Shown here piece by piece: positions 9,061 to 16,070 of a stretch of DNA of 64,000 nucleotides. The DNA lies in assembly GCA_964589935.1 (NCBI GenBank), contig CAZPVD010000007.1, positions 124,001-188,000 on the forward strand, given 5' to 3'. The notes beneath the pieces were generated by a model. It saw only the letters and a program-made list of their open reading frames with translations, had not been told where the DNA came from and made no database searches. The DNA is from VHCN01 sp964589935 (lineage in GTDB: Bacteria; Verrucomicrobiota; Verrucomicrobiia; Limisphaerales; VHCN01). The position numbers were made by a program, and so were the translations under genes. Position 1 is the first letter of the stretch. Each line of letters starts with the position of its first letter.

Positions 9061-10485
9061 ATGAAGTTCCCGCTGTTCACCCCGGTGTTGAGCCGTCGCG
9101 CGTTTCTCGCGGCGTCCACGGCGGGGTTCGCGGGGTTGAGCTTCGGGCGTTCGGCGTTTGGCGCGGCAACGGCGACGCCGCGGAAGACGCCGGCGAAGTC
9201 CACCATCCTTTTCTTCCTCTGCGGTGGCTCGTCGCACATTGACATGTGGGACATGAAGCCGGAGGCGCCGGTTGAATATCGCGGCGAGTTCAAGGCTGTC
9301 CGCACAACCGCGCCGGAGATTCAGATTTGTGAGCACCTGCCGTTGCTCGCGAAGCAGGCGCATCACTTCTCGCTTGTGCACGGCATCACGGACTATGGCC
9401 GCGCGACGGGCGATCATCACGCAGGCTATTACTACAACCTCACCGGACACGCGCCGGACGACACGTTCCGCCAGCAGGGCAATGACCGGCGTCCTTATCC
9501 AACCGACTGGCCACACATGGGCTGCGTTATCGGCTCGCGACGTCCACCGCACGAGAAGTTGCCGCAAGTCATCACGCTGCCGTTCAAGCCGAGCCGCGCG
9601 CCTTACACGCGGCCGGGGCAGTTCGCGGGACGGCTTGGGATGGAATACGATCCGTTCTTTCTCACGGGCAACCGCGAGAACCCGCTGAGCTTCAGCGCGC
9701 CGACGCTGACGCTCGACGCGAGCATGACCGCCGCGCGGATGAAAGACCGGCGCGCGTTGCTCGACGCGGTCAACGGCGCGCGCCGCGAACTCGACAACGA
9801 GGCGATGGTGCGCAACTACGTCCGCCAGCAGGAGAAGGCCTTCGCGCTGCTCTCATCGAGCGCGACCGCCGGCGCGTTTGACATCGCGTCCGAAAAACCA
9901 GCGACGCTGGAGCGTTATGGCAAAACCATCAACGGCACGAGCCTGCTCATGGCCCGGCGGCTCGTCGAGGCGGGCGTGCCGTTCGTGACGGTTTTCTGGG
10001 CGGAAGATGATGAGCTTGTTTCCAAGAAATGCCTCAGCGGCGGCGGCTGGGACACGCACGGGAACAACTTTAGTTGCCTCCGGGAAAATTTGCTGCCGGA
10101 ATTTGACCGAGGCTTCTCCGCGCTGATTGAAGACCTGAGCCAGCGCGGTTTGCTCGACTCCACGCTGCTGCTGCTCACGAGCGAGATGGGCCGCAAGCCG
10201 AGGGTCGGCGACCCGCGCTCTGGCGGGCGCATCGGCGCGGGCCGCGATCACTGGACGGCGTGCATGAGCGTGCTCATGGCGGGAGGCGGCATCCGCGGCG
10301 GGCAGACTTACGGCAAGACGGATGCGCACGCCGAATATCCTGCGGAGAATCCTGTCGGCCCCGAAGACATCACCAAGACAGTCTATCACGCGATGGGCAT
10401 CGAAAATCTCGAAGCGACCGACCTTCAAGGCCGTCCCTACAACTTGCTGGAGGAAGGCCGCCCGCTCGTGCAGTTGTTCAGTTGA
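9061..10485 (+). CDS. DUF1501 domain-containing Tat-exported protein
   Basis: 474 residues beginning with a twin-arginine type signal (SRRAFLAASTAGFAGLS). The remainder matches the DUF1501 family, a sulfatase-like alkaline-phosphatase fold expanded in Planctomycetes and Verrucomicrobia. Visible landmarks are FFLCGGSSHIDMWDMKP, DHHAG, GGGWDTHGNN and LLTSEMGRKPR. The biochemical function is unknown; such genes often sit next to cytochrome-bearing DUF1549/1553 genes, but none is adjacent here. The start at 9061 places the RR motif about 15 residues from the N-terminus; an upstream in-frame codon at 9025 would add a poorly fitting extension. Confidence 0.9.
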   Translation: MKFPLFTPVLSRRAFLAASTAGFAGLSFGRSAFGAATATPRKTPAKSTILFFLCGGSSHIDMWDMKPEAPVEYRGEFKAVRTTAPEIQICEHLPLLAKQAHHFSLVHGITDYGRATGDHHAGYYYNLTGHAPDDTFRQQGNDRRPYPTDWPHMGCVIGSRRPPHEKLPQVITLPFKPSRAPYTRPGQFAGRLGMEYDPFFLTGNRENPLSFSAPTLTLDASMTAARMKDRRALLDAVNGARRELDNEAMVRNYVRQQEKAFALLSSSATAGAFDIASEKPATLERYGKTINGTSLLMARRLVEAGVPFVTVFWAEDDELVSKKCLSGGGWDTHGNNFSCLRENLLPEFDRGFSALIEDLSQRGLLDSTLLLLTSEMGRKPRVGDPRSGGRIGAGRDHWTACMSVLMAGGGIRGGQTYGKTDAHAEYPAENPVGPEDITKTVYHAMGIENLEATDLQGRPYNLLEEGRPLVQLFS

Positions 10486-10534
10486 ACAAGCACGCGGCAC
10501 TTCCAATCGAGTTGCCTGCTGCCGCCACGAGCAA

Positions 10535-10975
10535 TCACGGCCGCTGCATCTGGAACGTGCCCCAGTCCGACGGGCAGCGATACGTGGAAAGATAATTCGT
10601 CGGCGTCGCGATGCCTTCGTAGTGATAAAGCCCGCCCGCAAGAAAACCGAGGTCTGACTGCCCGCTGAACTTGAACTTCCCGTTCTCCTCGCGCGCCACG
10701 AGCGGCGCGGTGTAGGTGTAGGTCAGGATATTTTGATACGTGGCATGGAACCGCGCCGAGTAGGTGTTCGTGCCGGCGCGGGTCATGAGGCAGCGCAGCT
10801 CGCCGCTATGGCCGTTGCGGTCGCTCTTCCACGTGCCCAGCCAGCGGCCCTCGATCGAGCCGGGCGCGGCGGGCGTGTCCGCGGCGGCCTTCCAGTCGCG
10901 GTCGAAGGTCGAGCAGCCCGCAAGCGCGAACGCAATGCAGGCCAGCGCTGCCGGGCGGAAGAATTTCATTTTCAT
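10535..10975 (-). CDS. Small lipoprotein of unknown function
   Basis: 146 residues with a lipoprotein signal peptide ending in LAGC, so probably membrane-anchored after export. The mature part has a strand-rich pattern (GRWLGTWKSDRNGHSGELRC, FHATYQNILTYTYT, KFKFSGQSDLG) suggesting a compact beta-barrel or lipocalin-like fold. A second ATG two codons in is an equally possible start. It is convergent with the DUF1501 gene. No specific family recognised. Confidence 0.75.
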   Translation of the reverse strand: MKMKFFRPAALACIAFALAGCSTFDRDWKAAADTPAAPGSIEGRWLGTWKSDRNGHSGELRCLMTRAGTNTYSARFHATYQNILTYTYTAPLVAREENGKFKFSGQSDLGFLAGGLYHYEGIATPTNYLSTYRCPSDWGTFQMQRP

Positions 10976-11124
10976 CGCTGCAATTTCCGTTGAATGAACT
11001 CCGTTGAACGACGCTGCGCGCCGGGAATTTGTTCGGCGCGCGTGCGCGAAACTTTGGCTCGTGCCGCGACAACGGACGACAAAACTCTATCGGGCGACAG
11101 CAAGGATTCGAGAACTTTCCCGGC

Positions 11125-12123
11125 TCATGCCGCGTAGTGCCTCGCAATCTCCTTCGCCGCATGGCGCACGCGCTCGCGCAGTTCCGCCGGCTGCGCCACG
11201 ACCACGCTCCCGCCCCAGCCCAGGATCCACCGCTCGATCTCCACGAGGCTCGACAGCTTGAGGCGCAGTTCGAGGCCGCCGTCCTTGAGCTCGCGCAGCT
11301 CCTGCGAGGGATGCCACTTTTTCTCGCGCACGTAGTCCGCCGCCTGCGCGTTGAAGCGCAGCACCACGTCGTATTCGCCTTCCGCCGAGTGAACGCCGAA
11401 GCTCGCCTCCAGTTGCTTCGCCAGCGAGAACTTCTGCGGCCTCGCGAACTTCTTTCCCGTCGCGCGCACCGTCTGCACGCGCGCGGGCACGAACGTCCGC
11501 ACCGCCTTGCGCAAATGGTCCCACGCGAAGAGATACCACTCGCCGTTGATGTTCGCGAGATGCCACGGGTCCACCACGCGCGCCTCGGTGTCGCGCCGGC
11601 CCGGCTTGCGGTAGGTGATCTCGATCTGCTCGTGATGCGCCGCGGCCTTCGCGATGGCGTCGAACACCTCCAGGTTCAGCACAGGCTGCGCGCTCGTGCG
11701 GAAGGACACCGTGGCATCCCAGTCCGCGAGGTGCAGAGAGATCGTGTCCGGCAGCGAGGACGCCATCTTCTTGAACGCGCTCGCCAGCGGGCGCTCGAAG
11801 TTCGTGCCGCGATACTGCTGCAGCGCCTTCTCCGCGACGAGCAGCGCGAAGAGTTCGCCCTCGGTGATTTGCAGCGTGGGGAATCCGCTCACCTCTTGCG
11901 TGTAACGGTAGCCAAAGCGCGCACCGTCGTATTCGATGGGCAGGCCGAGCCGGTCGCGCATGAACTCGATGTCGCGCCCGATGGTCTTCGTGGCGACCTC
12001 CATCTCGGTGGCGAGCGTGGTGGCGTTGGGCAGCCCGCCCGCGGCGATGGCCTGATGGATGCGCATCATGCGCTCCAGCGGCGGACGCGAGAGGGGCAGG
12101 CGAACTTCCGTGCGTTTCGGCAT
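11125..12123 (-). CDS. WYL-domain helix-turn-helix transcriptional regulator
   Basis: About 332 residues. The N-terminal winged helix (residues 10-65) reads as an HTH_11/DeoR-like domain (RMMRIHQAI, LATEMEVATKTIGRDIEFM). The C-terminal half has the WYL signature region (INGEWYLFAWDHL) and the conserved basic AR(V) segment. WYL proteins commonly sense ligands or nucleic acid and control defence, DNA-damage or metabolic genes. The ATG at 12123 is preferred: a longer frame to 12183 adds 20 residues encoded by an inverted repeat. The gene borders the integron remnant, with no attC on its other side, so it is probably chromosomal backbone. Target unknown. Confidence 0.9.
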   Translation of the reverse strand: MPKRTEVRLPLSRPPLERMMRIHQAIAAGGLPNATTLATEMEVATKTIGRDIEFMRDRLGLPIEYDGARFGYRYTQEVSGFPTLQITEGELFALLVAEKALQQYRGTNFERPLASAFKKMASSLPDTISLHLADWDATVSFRTSAQPVLNLEVFDAIAKAAAHHEQIEITYRKPGRRDTEARVVDPWHLANINGEWYLFAWDHLRKAVRTFVPARVQTVRATGKKFARPQKFSLAKQLEASFGVHSAEGEYDVVLRFNAQAADYVREKKWHPSQELRELKDGGLELRLKLSSLVEIERWILGWGGSVVVAQPAELRERVRHAAKEIARHYAA

Positions 12124-12139
12124 GAACCACCAAGACACG

Positions 12140-12180
12140 AAGCCGCCAAGCCAATCAAGCCCTTTGTGGCTTGGCCGCTT
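12140..12180. repeat. Short inverted repeat upstream of WYL gene
   Basis: Arms at 12140-12152 (AAGCCGCCAAGCC) and 12168-12180 (GGCTTGGCCGCTT) are near-complementary. The flanking ACCACCAAGACACG is of the intergenic repeat type seen elsewhere in this window. It lies between the WYL start and the edge of the first attC site. Confidence 0.6.
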
Positions 12181-12212
12181 CACGGCCGGATGGGAACAAA
12201 CAGGAGAATGTC

Positions 12213-12311
12213 GCTTAACGACCCAAGCTCAGGCACACGGGGCCAGATGACGTGAACCGCGAAGCGGAACTGAGAGCGCCATCCCGCGTTGCCTGCAGCG
12301 ATTTGTTAGAC
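12213..12311 (-). other. Integron attC recombination site (attC-1)
   Basis: A 99-bp imperfect palindrome. Read on the minus strand it starts with the core site GTCTAAC (12305-12311) and ends with GTTAAGC (12213-12219), fitting the RYYYAAC...GTTRRRY consensus. Inside, CAGGCA pairs with TGCCTG and GCT with AGC, leaving one unpaired G, the extrahelical-base pattern of folded attC sites. A central CCGC-TTC-GCGG hairpin follows. The TAA stop of the upstream cassette gene falls inside the GTCTAAC box. Confidence 0.85.
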
Positions 12312-12590
12312 CACGTCGTTCTCATATTCCGTCGTTGGGTCAATAATCTTGCCCCACTTGTCAACCTCAGTGCCACACTTCTGGCAAGTCGAACCACCCC
12401 AGAGACGCTGTCGCTCGTTCTGAGGACGGCGAATGCGTGGCAACGGTGTGCCGCATGTGGGGCACGGGCGACCGCGATAGCTGACGCCCCATCTGCCGCT
12501 GCCGCGAAGTGTATCGCGAATGACCAAGAATATCGCCGGGCATGCGATCAAGGCTGAAACAACTATCACGATGATGTGGAGCTTTGTCAC
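12306..12590 (-). CDS. Integron cassette protein: one TM helix plus zinc ribbon
   Basis: About 94 residues from a GTG at 12590, which lies 12 bp after the cassette boundary core site. An N-terminal hydrophobic helix (LHIIVIVVSALIACPAIFLV) is followed by a basic linker and two CxxC pairs (CPTCG and CQKCG) about 30 residues apart, a probable zinc ribbon facing the cytoplasm. It ends within the next attC core site. The longer frame starting at 12671 is rejected because its N-terminus would be translated from attC sequence. No known family. Gene cassettes typically carry such orphan proteins. Confidence 0.65.
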   Translation of the reverse strand: MTKLHIIVIVVSALIACPAIFLVIRDTLRGSGRWGVSYRGRPCPTCGTPLPRIRRPQNERQRLWGGSTCQKCGTEVDKWGKIIDPTTEYENDVV

Positions 12591-12601
12591 AGCGCGTAGT
12601 G

Positions 12602-12700
12602 GTCTAACGTAGAAAGCTGAGCCACCGCCGACTCGCGACGGGAACCGCGACAGCGGAACTGCCAGCGCCAACGGCGGTTGGCTCCGGCGACTTGTTAGGC
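12602..12700 (-). other. Integron attC recombination site (attC-2)
   Basis: A 99-bp imperfect palindrome, the same length as attC-1. On the minus strand it starts GCCTAAC (12694-12700) and ends GTTAGAC (12602-12608), both matching the consensus core sites and complementary at the AAC/GTT triplets. Internal arms GAGCCA/TGGCTC and CCGCC/GGCGG pair around an extra A. The central CAGTTCCGCT...CGCGGTTC segment is shared with attC-1, so the two sites are homologous. Confidence 0.87.
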
Positions 12701-12709
12701 GTGCGGCTT

Positions 12710-12985
12710 CTACTCATCTGACTTCTTGGTTGGCGTGGTCTTCGGCTCTCCCAAAAGCGCGAATAATCCGGCGTAAATAATGCCAATAGCAAGCCACGAC
12801 AAATAAACGCTGCTGGCTATCTCACGCTTTGTCCAAGTCTCTAAACCGGGTGGCATGAAAATCGGAGCAACAACTGTCCAACTTGTATGGTTTGGGCTGC
12901 CGGTCAAATCCCACGGCACAAACATGAGGGTGACTACGAACACAACAAGTGCCGCAATGGTGAGTCTCTTTCGATTCGTGTTCAT
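12710..12985 (-). CDS. Integron cassette protein: small two-helix membrane protein
   Basis: 91 residues with two hydrophobic helices (about residues 8-25 and 62-82) and a charged Lys-rich tail ending KKSDE. The start ATG is 21 bp after a lone GTTAGGC core site (minus strand, 13006-13012) and the stop is 9 bp before attC-2, the layout expected of a gene cassette. No family recognised. The coding sequence is visibly less GC-rich than the surrounding chromosome, as is common for cassettes. Confidence 0.7.
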   Translation of the reverse strand: MNTNRKRLTIAALVVFVVTLMFVPWDLTGSPNHTSWTVVAPIFMPPGLETWTKREIASSVYLSWLAIGIIYAGLFALLGEPKTTPTKKSDE

Positions 12986-13005
12986 GATTTGGTGATGCGT
13001 AGCAC

Positions 13006-13012
13006 GCCTAAC
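13006..13012 (-). other. Orphan integron core site (attI or half-attC)
   Basis: GTTAGGC on the minus strand marks the upstream edge of the first cassette. No matching RYYYAAC lies within about 120 bp beyond it, so it is either the core of an attI site or the remaining half of a decayed attC. It is followed at 13024-13037 by the perfect 14-bp palindrome CTGCAAATTTGCAG. No integrase gene is visible nearby. Confidence 0.5.
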
Positions 13013-13212
13013 AGTTAATTGAACTGCAAATTTGCAGCCTATCCCGTTTCATGGTGCTGACACTATTCCCGTCGCAAGCCCCTGTCCATCTTCGCCTCAG
13101 CACAGCAAATATGCCTCAACCCTGCGCCAGCAAAGGCTGCAAACCCAGCGCCCGCGCCGCCCGGGTCAGTGGAAATCGCCAGAAATGCCTGCAAACCCAG
13201 CTTTTGCCTTGG

Positions 13213-13507
13213 CCCAACCCGGTTTGGTCAAGGCCAAAGCCGTTTTCATGACGACCAAACCCGCTTTGATGAAGGCAAAAGCTGCTTCAATGAAGGCTTG
13301 AGCTGCTTTGATGACGACCGAAGCAGCTTTCGTGAGGACAAAAGCTGCTTTTGTGACGACCAAAGCGGCTTTGATGAACCTCAAAGCGAGTTTGGGGTTG
13401 ACCAAAGCGGCTTCGGGGTTGGCAAAAGTGAGTTGAATTGAAGGCTTGAGCGGCTTCCGGGCTGGCAAAAGTGACTTTGGGGTTGGCCGAAGCGACCAGC
13501 AGGGGCT
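13213..13507. repeat. 21-bp tandem repeat array with palindromic core
   Basis: About 13-14 imperfect units in 21-bp register, for example from 13234, 13255, 13276, 13297, 13318, 13339, 13360, 13381 and 13402, then a 22-bp unit at 13423. The consensus is roughly CCAAAGCNGCTTTNNTGANGA, and each unit carries a short palindrome AAAGC-N-GCTTT. Because 21 is divisible by 3, several frames on both strands stay open and give heptad-repeat translations (for example SxFxxxQ). I regard these as by-products, as no start or stop context favours one. The stretch from 13013 to 13665 holds no convincing gene. Confidence 0.88.
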
Positions 13508-13517
13508 GGTTTGCGAG

Positions 13518-13567
13518 GTAGGGACGACCTGCTGGTCGTCCGTGGCCGCGCGGCAGCGCGGCCCTAC
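13518..13567. repeat. Double-hairpin repeat element
   Basis: The outer ends GTAGGG and CCCTAC are inverted. Inside are two perfect adjacent hairpins: GGACGACC-tgct-GGTCGTCC (13522-13541) and GGCCGCGC-ggca-GCGCGGCC (13544-13563). The layout is like a REP/BIME unit. Only one copy is seen in the window, so its mobility is inferred from form. Confidence 0.8.
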
Positions 13568-13665
13568 CTTTCATCCTGATTGAACGACGCCATCTCCTGT
13601 CGTCCGCTCCCCGGTTCCAACCCACTGCCAAGGTCGGCTACGTTTGTGTGCCGATGTGTTCGTGG

Positions 13666-13890
13666 TCAGACCTGCTTCCTGAACAGGGTGAAGCTCAGAA
13701 CGAACAGGAGTGCCCCGCTGAATAGAAAACCGAGGCTGGCGCTGCTGAATCGAAGGTCAAACGCGACAGGCAAGGGAGAGCCGGTTGCTTGAATGGAACC
13801 CGGCAAATCAGCGCCAATGCAAACGAGGCCAATCGCGAGCAGAATTCCTCCGGCAACTCTCAAAACAATCCTGAGCACCTTGGAATTCAT
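13666..13890 (-). CDS. Small two-helix membrane protein of unknown function
   Basis: 74 residues from ATG 13890; an ATG three codons earlier is also possible. Hydrophobic segments at about residues 8-26 and 48-66 are separated by a polar loop, and the tail is short and basic (FRKQV). It lies 19 bp downstream of rho on the same strand, so it may be cotranscribed. No family recognised; the coding call rests on frame length, membrane pattern and a clean start. Confidence 0.5.
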   Translation of the reverse strand: MNSKVLRIVLRVAGGILLAIGLVCIGADLPGSIQATGSPLPVAFDLRFSSASLGFLFSGALLFVLSFTLFRKQV

Positions 13891-13909
13891 GCGCCGCACG
13901 CTCCCCGGA

Positions 13910-15037
13910 TCAGCTTGCGCCGAGTTTGGCGAGGAGTTCGTCGTTGGTCTTGTGCTTCTTGAGGGCGGCGGTGAGGGTTTCCATCGCCTCGACGGGGTTC
14001 AAGTCCACGAGCATCCGGCGCAGCTTGCGGATGGGTTCGAGGTTCTTCGTGGCGAAGAGTTTCTCCTCCTTGCGCGTGCCGGATTTCGGGATGTCAATGG
14101 CCGGGAAGAGGCGGCGGTCGGCGAGCTTGCGGTCGAGGATCAGCTCCATGTTGCCGGTGCCCTTGAACTCTTGGAAGATGAGTTCGTCCATGCGGCTGCC
14201 GGTGTCAATGAGCGCGGTGGCCACGATGGTGAGGGAGCCGCCGCCTTCGATCTTGCGCGCGGCGGCGAACATCTTGCGCGGGATTTCGAGGGCGCGGGCA
14301 TCCACGCCGCCAGTCATGGTGCGGCCGGAGCCGCCGTGGACGGAGTTGTAGGCGCGGGCGACGCGGGTGAGGGAGTCAAGGAGGACGAAGACGTCCTTGC
14401 CGCATTCAACCATGCGGCGGCAGCGCTCGATCATGAAGCGGCTGAGGCGCACGTGGGTTTCGAGGTCCTGGTCGTTGGAGCTGGCGACGACCTCGGCCTT
14501 GACGGAGCGCTGGAAGTCGGTGACTTCCTCGGGCCGTTCGTCAATGAGGAGGACGAGGACGCTGACTTCGGGATGGTTCGCCGTGACGGCGTTGGCGATC
14601 TGCTTGAGGATGGTGGTCTTGCCCGTGCGCGGCGGGGCGACGATGATGCCGCGGGTGCCCCTGCCGATGGGGGTGACGAGGTCAATGACGCGGGTTTCGA
14701 GCAGTTCGGGCGTGGTTTCGAGCTGAAACTTCTCGACGGGGTCAATGCTGGTGAGGTTCTCGAAGCGGACGGACTTGGTGTAGTCGGCGAAGGGCATGGC
14801 GTTGACGGCGAGCACCTCGCGCAACTGCGGGCTGGTCCCGCGGTGCGGCGGCTGCGTGTGGCCCTCGACGAGGCAGCCTTCGCGCAGGAAGTTGCGCCGG
14901 ATGGTGTCCGGCGTCACGAAGATGTCCGTGGGCTTGGGCTGGAAGCGGTTGTCCGCCGAGCGGAGGAACCCGAAGCCTTTTTCGGCGATTTCAAGATAAC
15001 CGGAGCCTACGTCCGGCGTGTTGGAGTTTTTGCTCAT
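13910..15037 (-). CDS. rho: Transcription termination factor Rho
   Basis: 375 residues, a hexameric RNA-dependent ATPase that releases transcripts. The primary RNA-binding cold-shock-like domain is at residues 12-90 (EKGFGFLR, DIFVTP). Walker A APPRTGKT is at 134-141, followed by LIDERPEEVTDFQR, the Q-loop/R-loop region DSLTRVARAYN and GGSGRTMTGGVDA, and the C-terminal EFKGTGNMEL. The helical N-terminal domain found in longer Rho proteins is absent. The start at 15037 (MSKNSNTPD) is preferred over an upstream in-frame codon. The 278-bp region to the next gene would hold its promoter and leader. Confidence 0.97.
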   Translation of the reverse strand: MSKNSNTPDVGSGYLEIAEKGFGFLRSADNRFQPKPTDIFVTPDTIRRNFLREGCLVEGHTQPPHRGTSPQLREVLAVNAMPFADYTKSVRFENLTSIDPVEKFQLETTPELLETRVIDLVTPIGRGTRGIIVAPPRTGKTTILKQIANAVTANHPEVSVLVLLIDERPEEVTDFQRSVKAEVVASSNDQDLETHVRLSRFMIERCRRMVECGKDVFVLLDSLTRVARAYNSVHGGSGRTMTGGVDARALEIPRKMFAAARKIEGGGSLTIVATALIDTGSRMDELIFQEFKGTGNMELILDRKLADRRLFPAIDIPKSGTRKEEKLFATKNLEPIRKLRRMLVDLNPVEAMETLTAALKKHKTNDELLAKLGAS

Positions 15038-15315
15038 ATCTGCTGCACTGTGAACCCCGCTCAAGGATATTTCCGTGAGTCGGCCGCGAATGTTGAACTT
15101 GGGAGACCGCCGCTCGATCTGCGAGAAACCGAATTGGCTTTACGGCGATTGGACCTGCAACGCGGCTTGTTTAAGGCTTATCGGACGGGATTGCAACTGT
15201 TTTTTGACGCCAGTCTCTGCGGGCAATTCAAATGATGTCCATGCCGGAGGCAATCCTTCCGACGCCTTCCCCCTCGACGCCGCGCCACCGCCTCCGCTAC
15301 GCTTGCCCGCATCGC

Positions 15316-15981
15316 ATGAATTCAGCCCCGCAAAACGACCCTTTTCCCGAGCAACTTTCCCGCCTCTACACCGGCGTTGTCTGCGACGTGCTCGACACGA
15401 TGGGCTTCCGCAACCAGGCGCTCGCCGCCGGCATCCGGCCGCTCACGCCGAACAACAAGGTTTCCGGCCGCGTCTTCACCGCTCGCGCGCAGGCCGTGAG
15501 CGAAATTCCCGCCGAACCTTACAAGCTCGAAATCGCCGCCGTGGACTCGATGCGCGCGGGCGACGTGTTCGTCGTGGATGCCGGCGACGATTTCGGCAGC
15601 GCGTTCTGGGGTGAACTGCTCACCACCGCCTGCATGGCCAAGGGCGTGCACGGCGTGGTGATGACCGCCTGCACGCGCGACATGTGGAAGATTCGCGAGC
15701 TGGGTTTCCCCGTCTTCGGCCTCGGCTTCCATCCGGCCGACAGCAAGGGCCGCCTCGATGTCACCGCCATCGGTGAACCCATCACCATCGGCGGCGTGCG
15801 CGCGCGTCGCGGCGATTACATTCTCGGTGACGAGGACGGCGTCGTCATCATCCCGGCGGAAGCGGCGAAGGAAGCCATTCGCCTCGCGCTGGAAAAAATC
15901 TCCGGGGAAAACATCGCCCGCGAGGAACTCGCCCGCGGCGTGCCGATGGGCGAGGTGTTCCGCAAATACGGGATTCTGTGA
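15316..15981 (+). CDS. RraA-family protein (HMG aldolase/oxaloacetate decarboxylase-like)
   Basis: 221 residues. Family landmarks are VCDVLDTMGFRNQ near the N-terminus, RVFTARAQA, FWGELLTTACMAKGVHGVV, the TACTRD segment containing the conserved Arg-Asp pair, and ARRGDYILGDEDGVVIIP. Members include 4-hydroxy-4-methyl-2-oxoglutarate aldolases, oxaloacetate decarboxylases and the RNase E regulator RraA. In this catabolic setting a metal-dependent 2-keto-acid lyase is more likely. ATG 15316 is chosen; a longer frame from 15232 lacks family residues at its start. The M81 gene follows on the same strand after a short repeat-like gap. Confidence 0.88.
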   Translation: MNSAPQNDPFPEQLSRLYTGVVCDVLDTMGFRNQALAAGIRPLTPNNKVSGRVFTARAQAVSEIPAEPYKLEIAAVDSMRAGDVFVVDAGDDFGSAFWGELLTTACMAKGVHGVVMTACTRDMWKIRELGFPVFGLGFHPADSKGRLDVTAIGEPITIGGVRARRGDYILGDEDGVVIIPAEAAKEAIRLALEKISGENIAREELARGVPMGEVFRKYGIL

Positions 15982-16070
15982 TGGCCAGAAAGAGGCACAT
16001 GCAAAAAATGATTCCGGCGCCACGACTCAGCCTTCTTGTGTCTTTTGTGCCTCTTCGTGGCTAGCTTTTT

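Noticed and set aside
7422..9305. 627-aa open frame on the minus strand across the CoA-transferase gene
   Set aside because: It is antisense to a clear SDR/CoA-transferase pair with strong family motifs; its composition (Arg/Ala/His rich) is the usual shadow pattern of GC-rich DNA.
13166..13468. Heptad-repeat proteins encoded by the 21-bp array
   Set aside because: Several frames on both strands are equally open because the repeat length is divisible by 3; no start signal or conserved product supports one of them.
13213..13507. CRISPR array
   Set aside because: Units are contiguous 21-mers with no unique spacers between constant repeats, and no cas genes are nearby.
13793..15235. 480-aa plus-strand frame over rho
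   Set aside because: Antisense to Rho, whose Walker A and other motifs are unmistakable.
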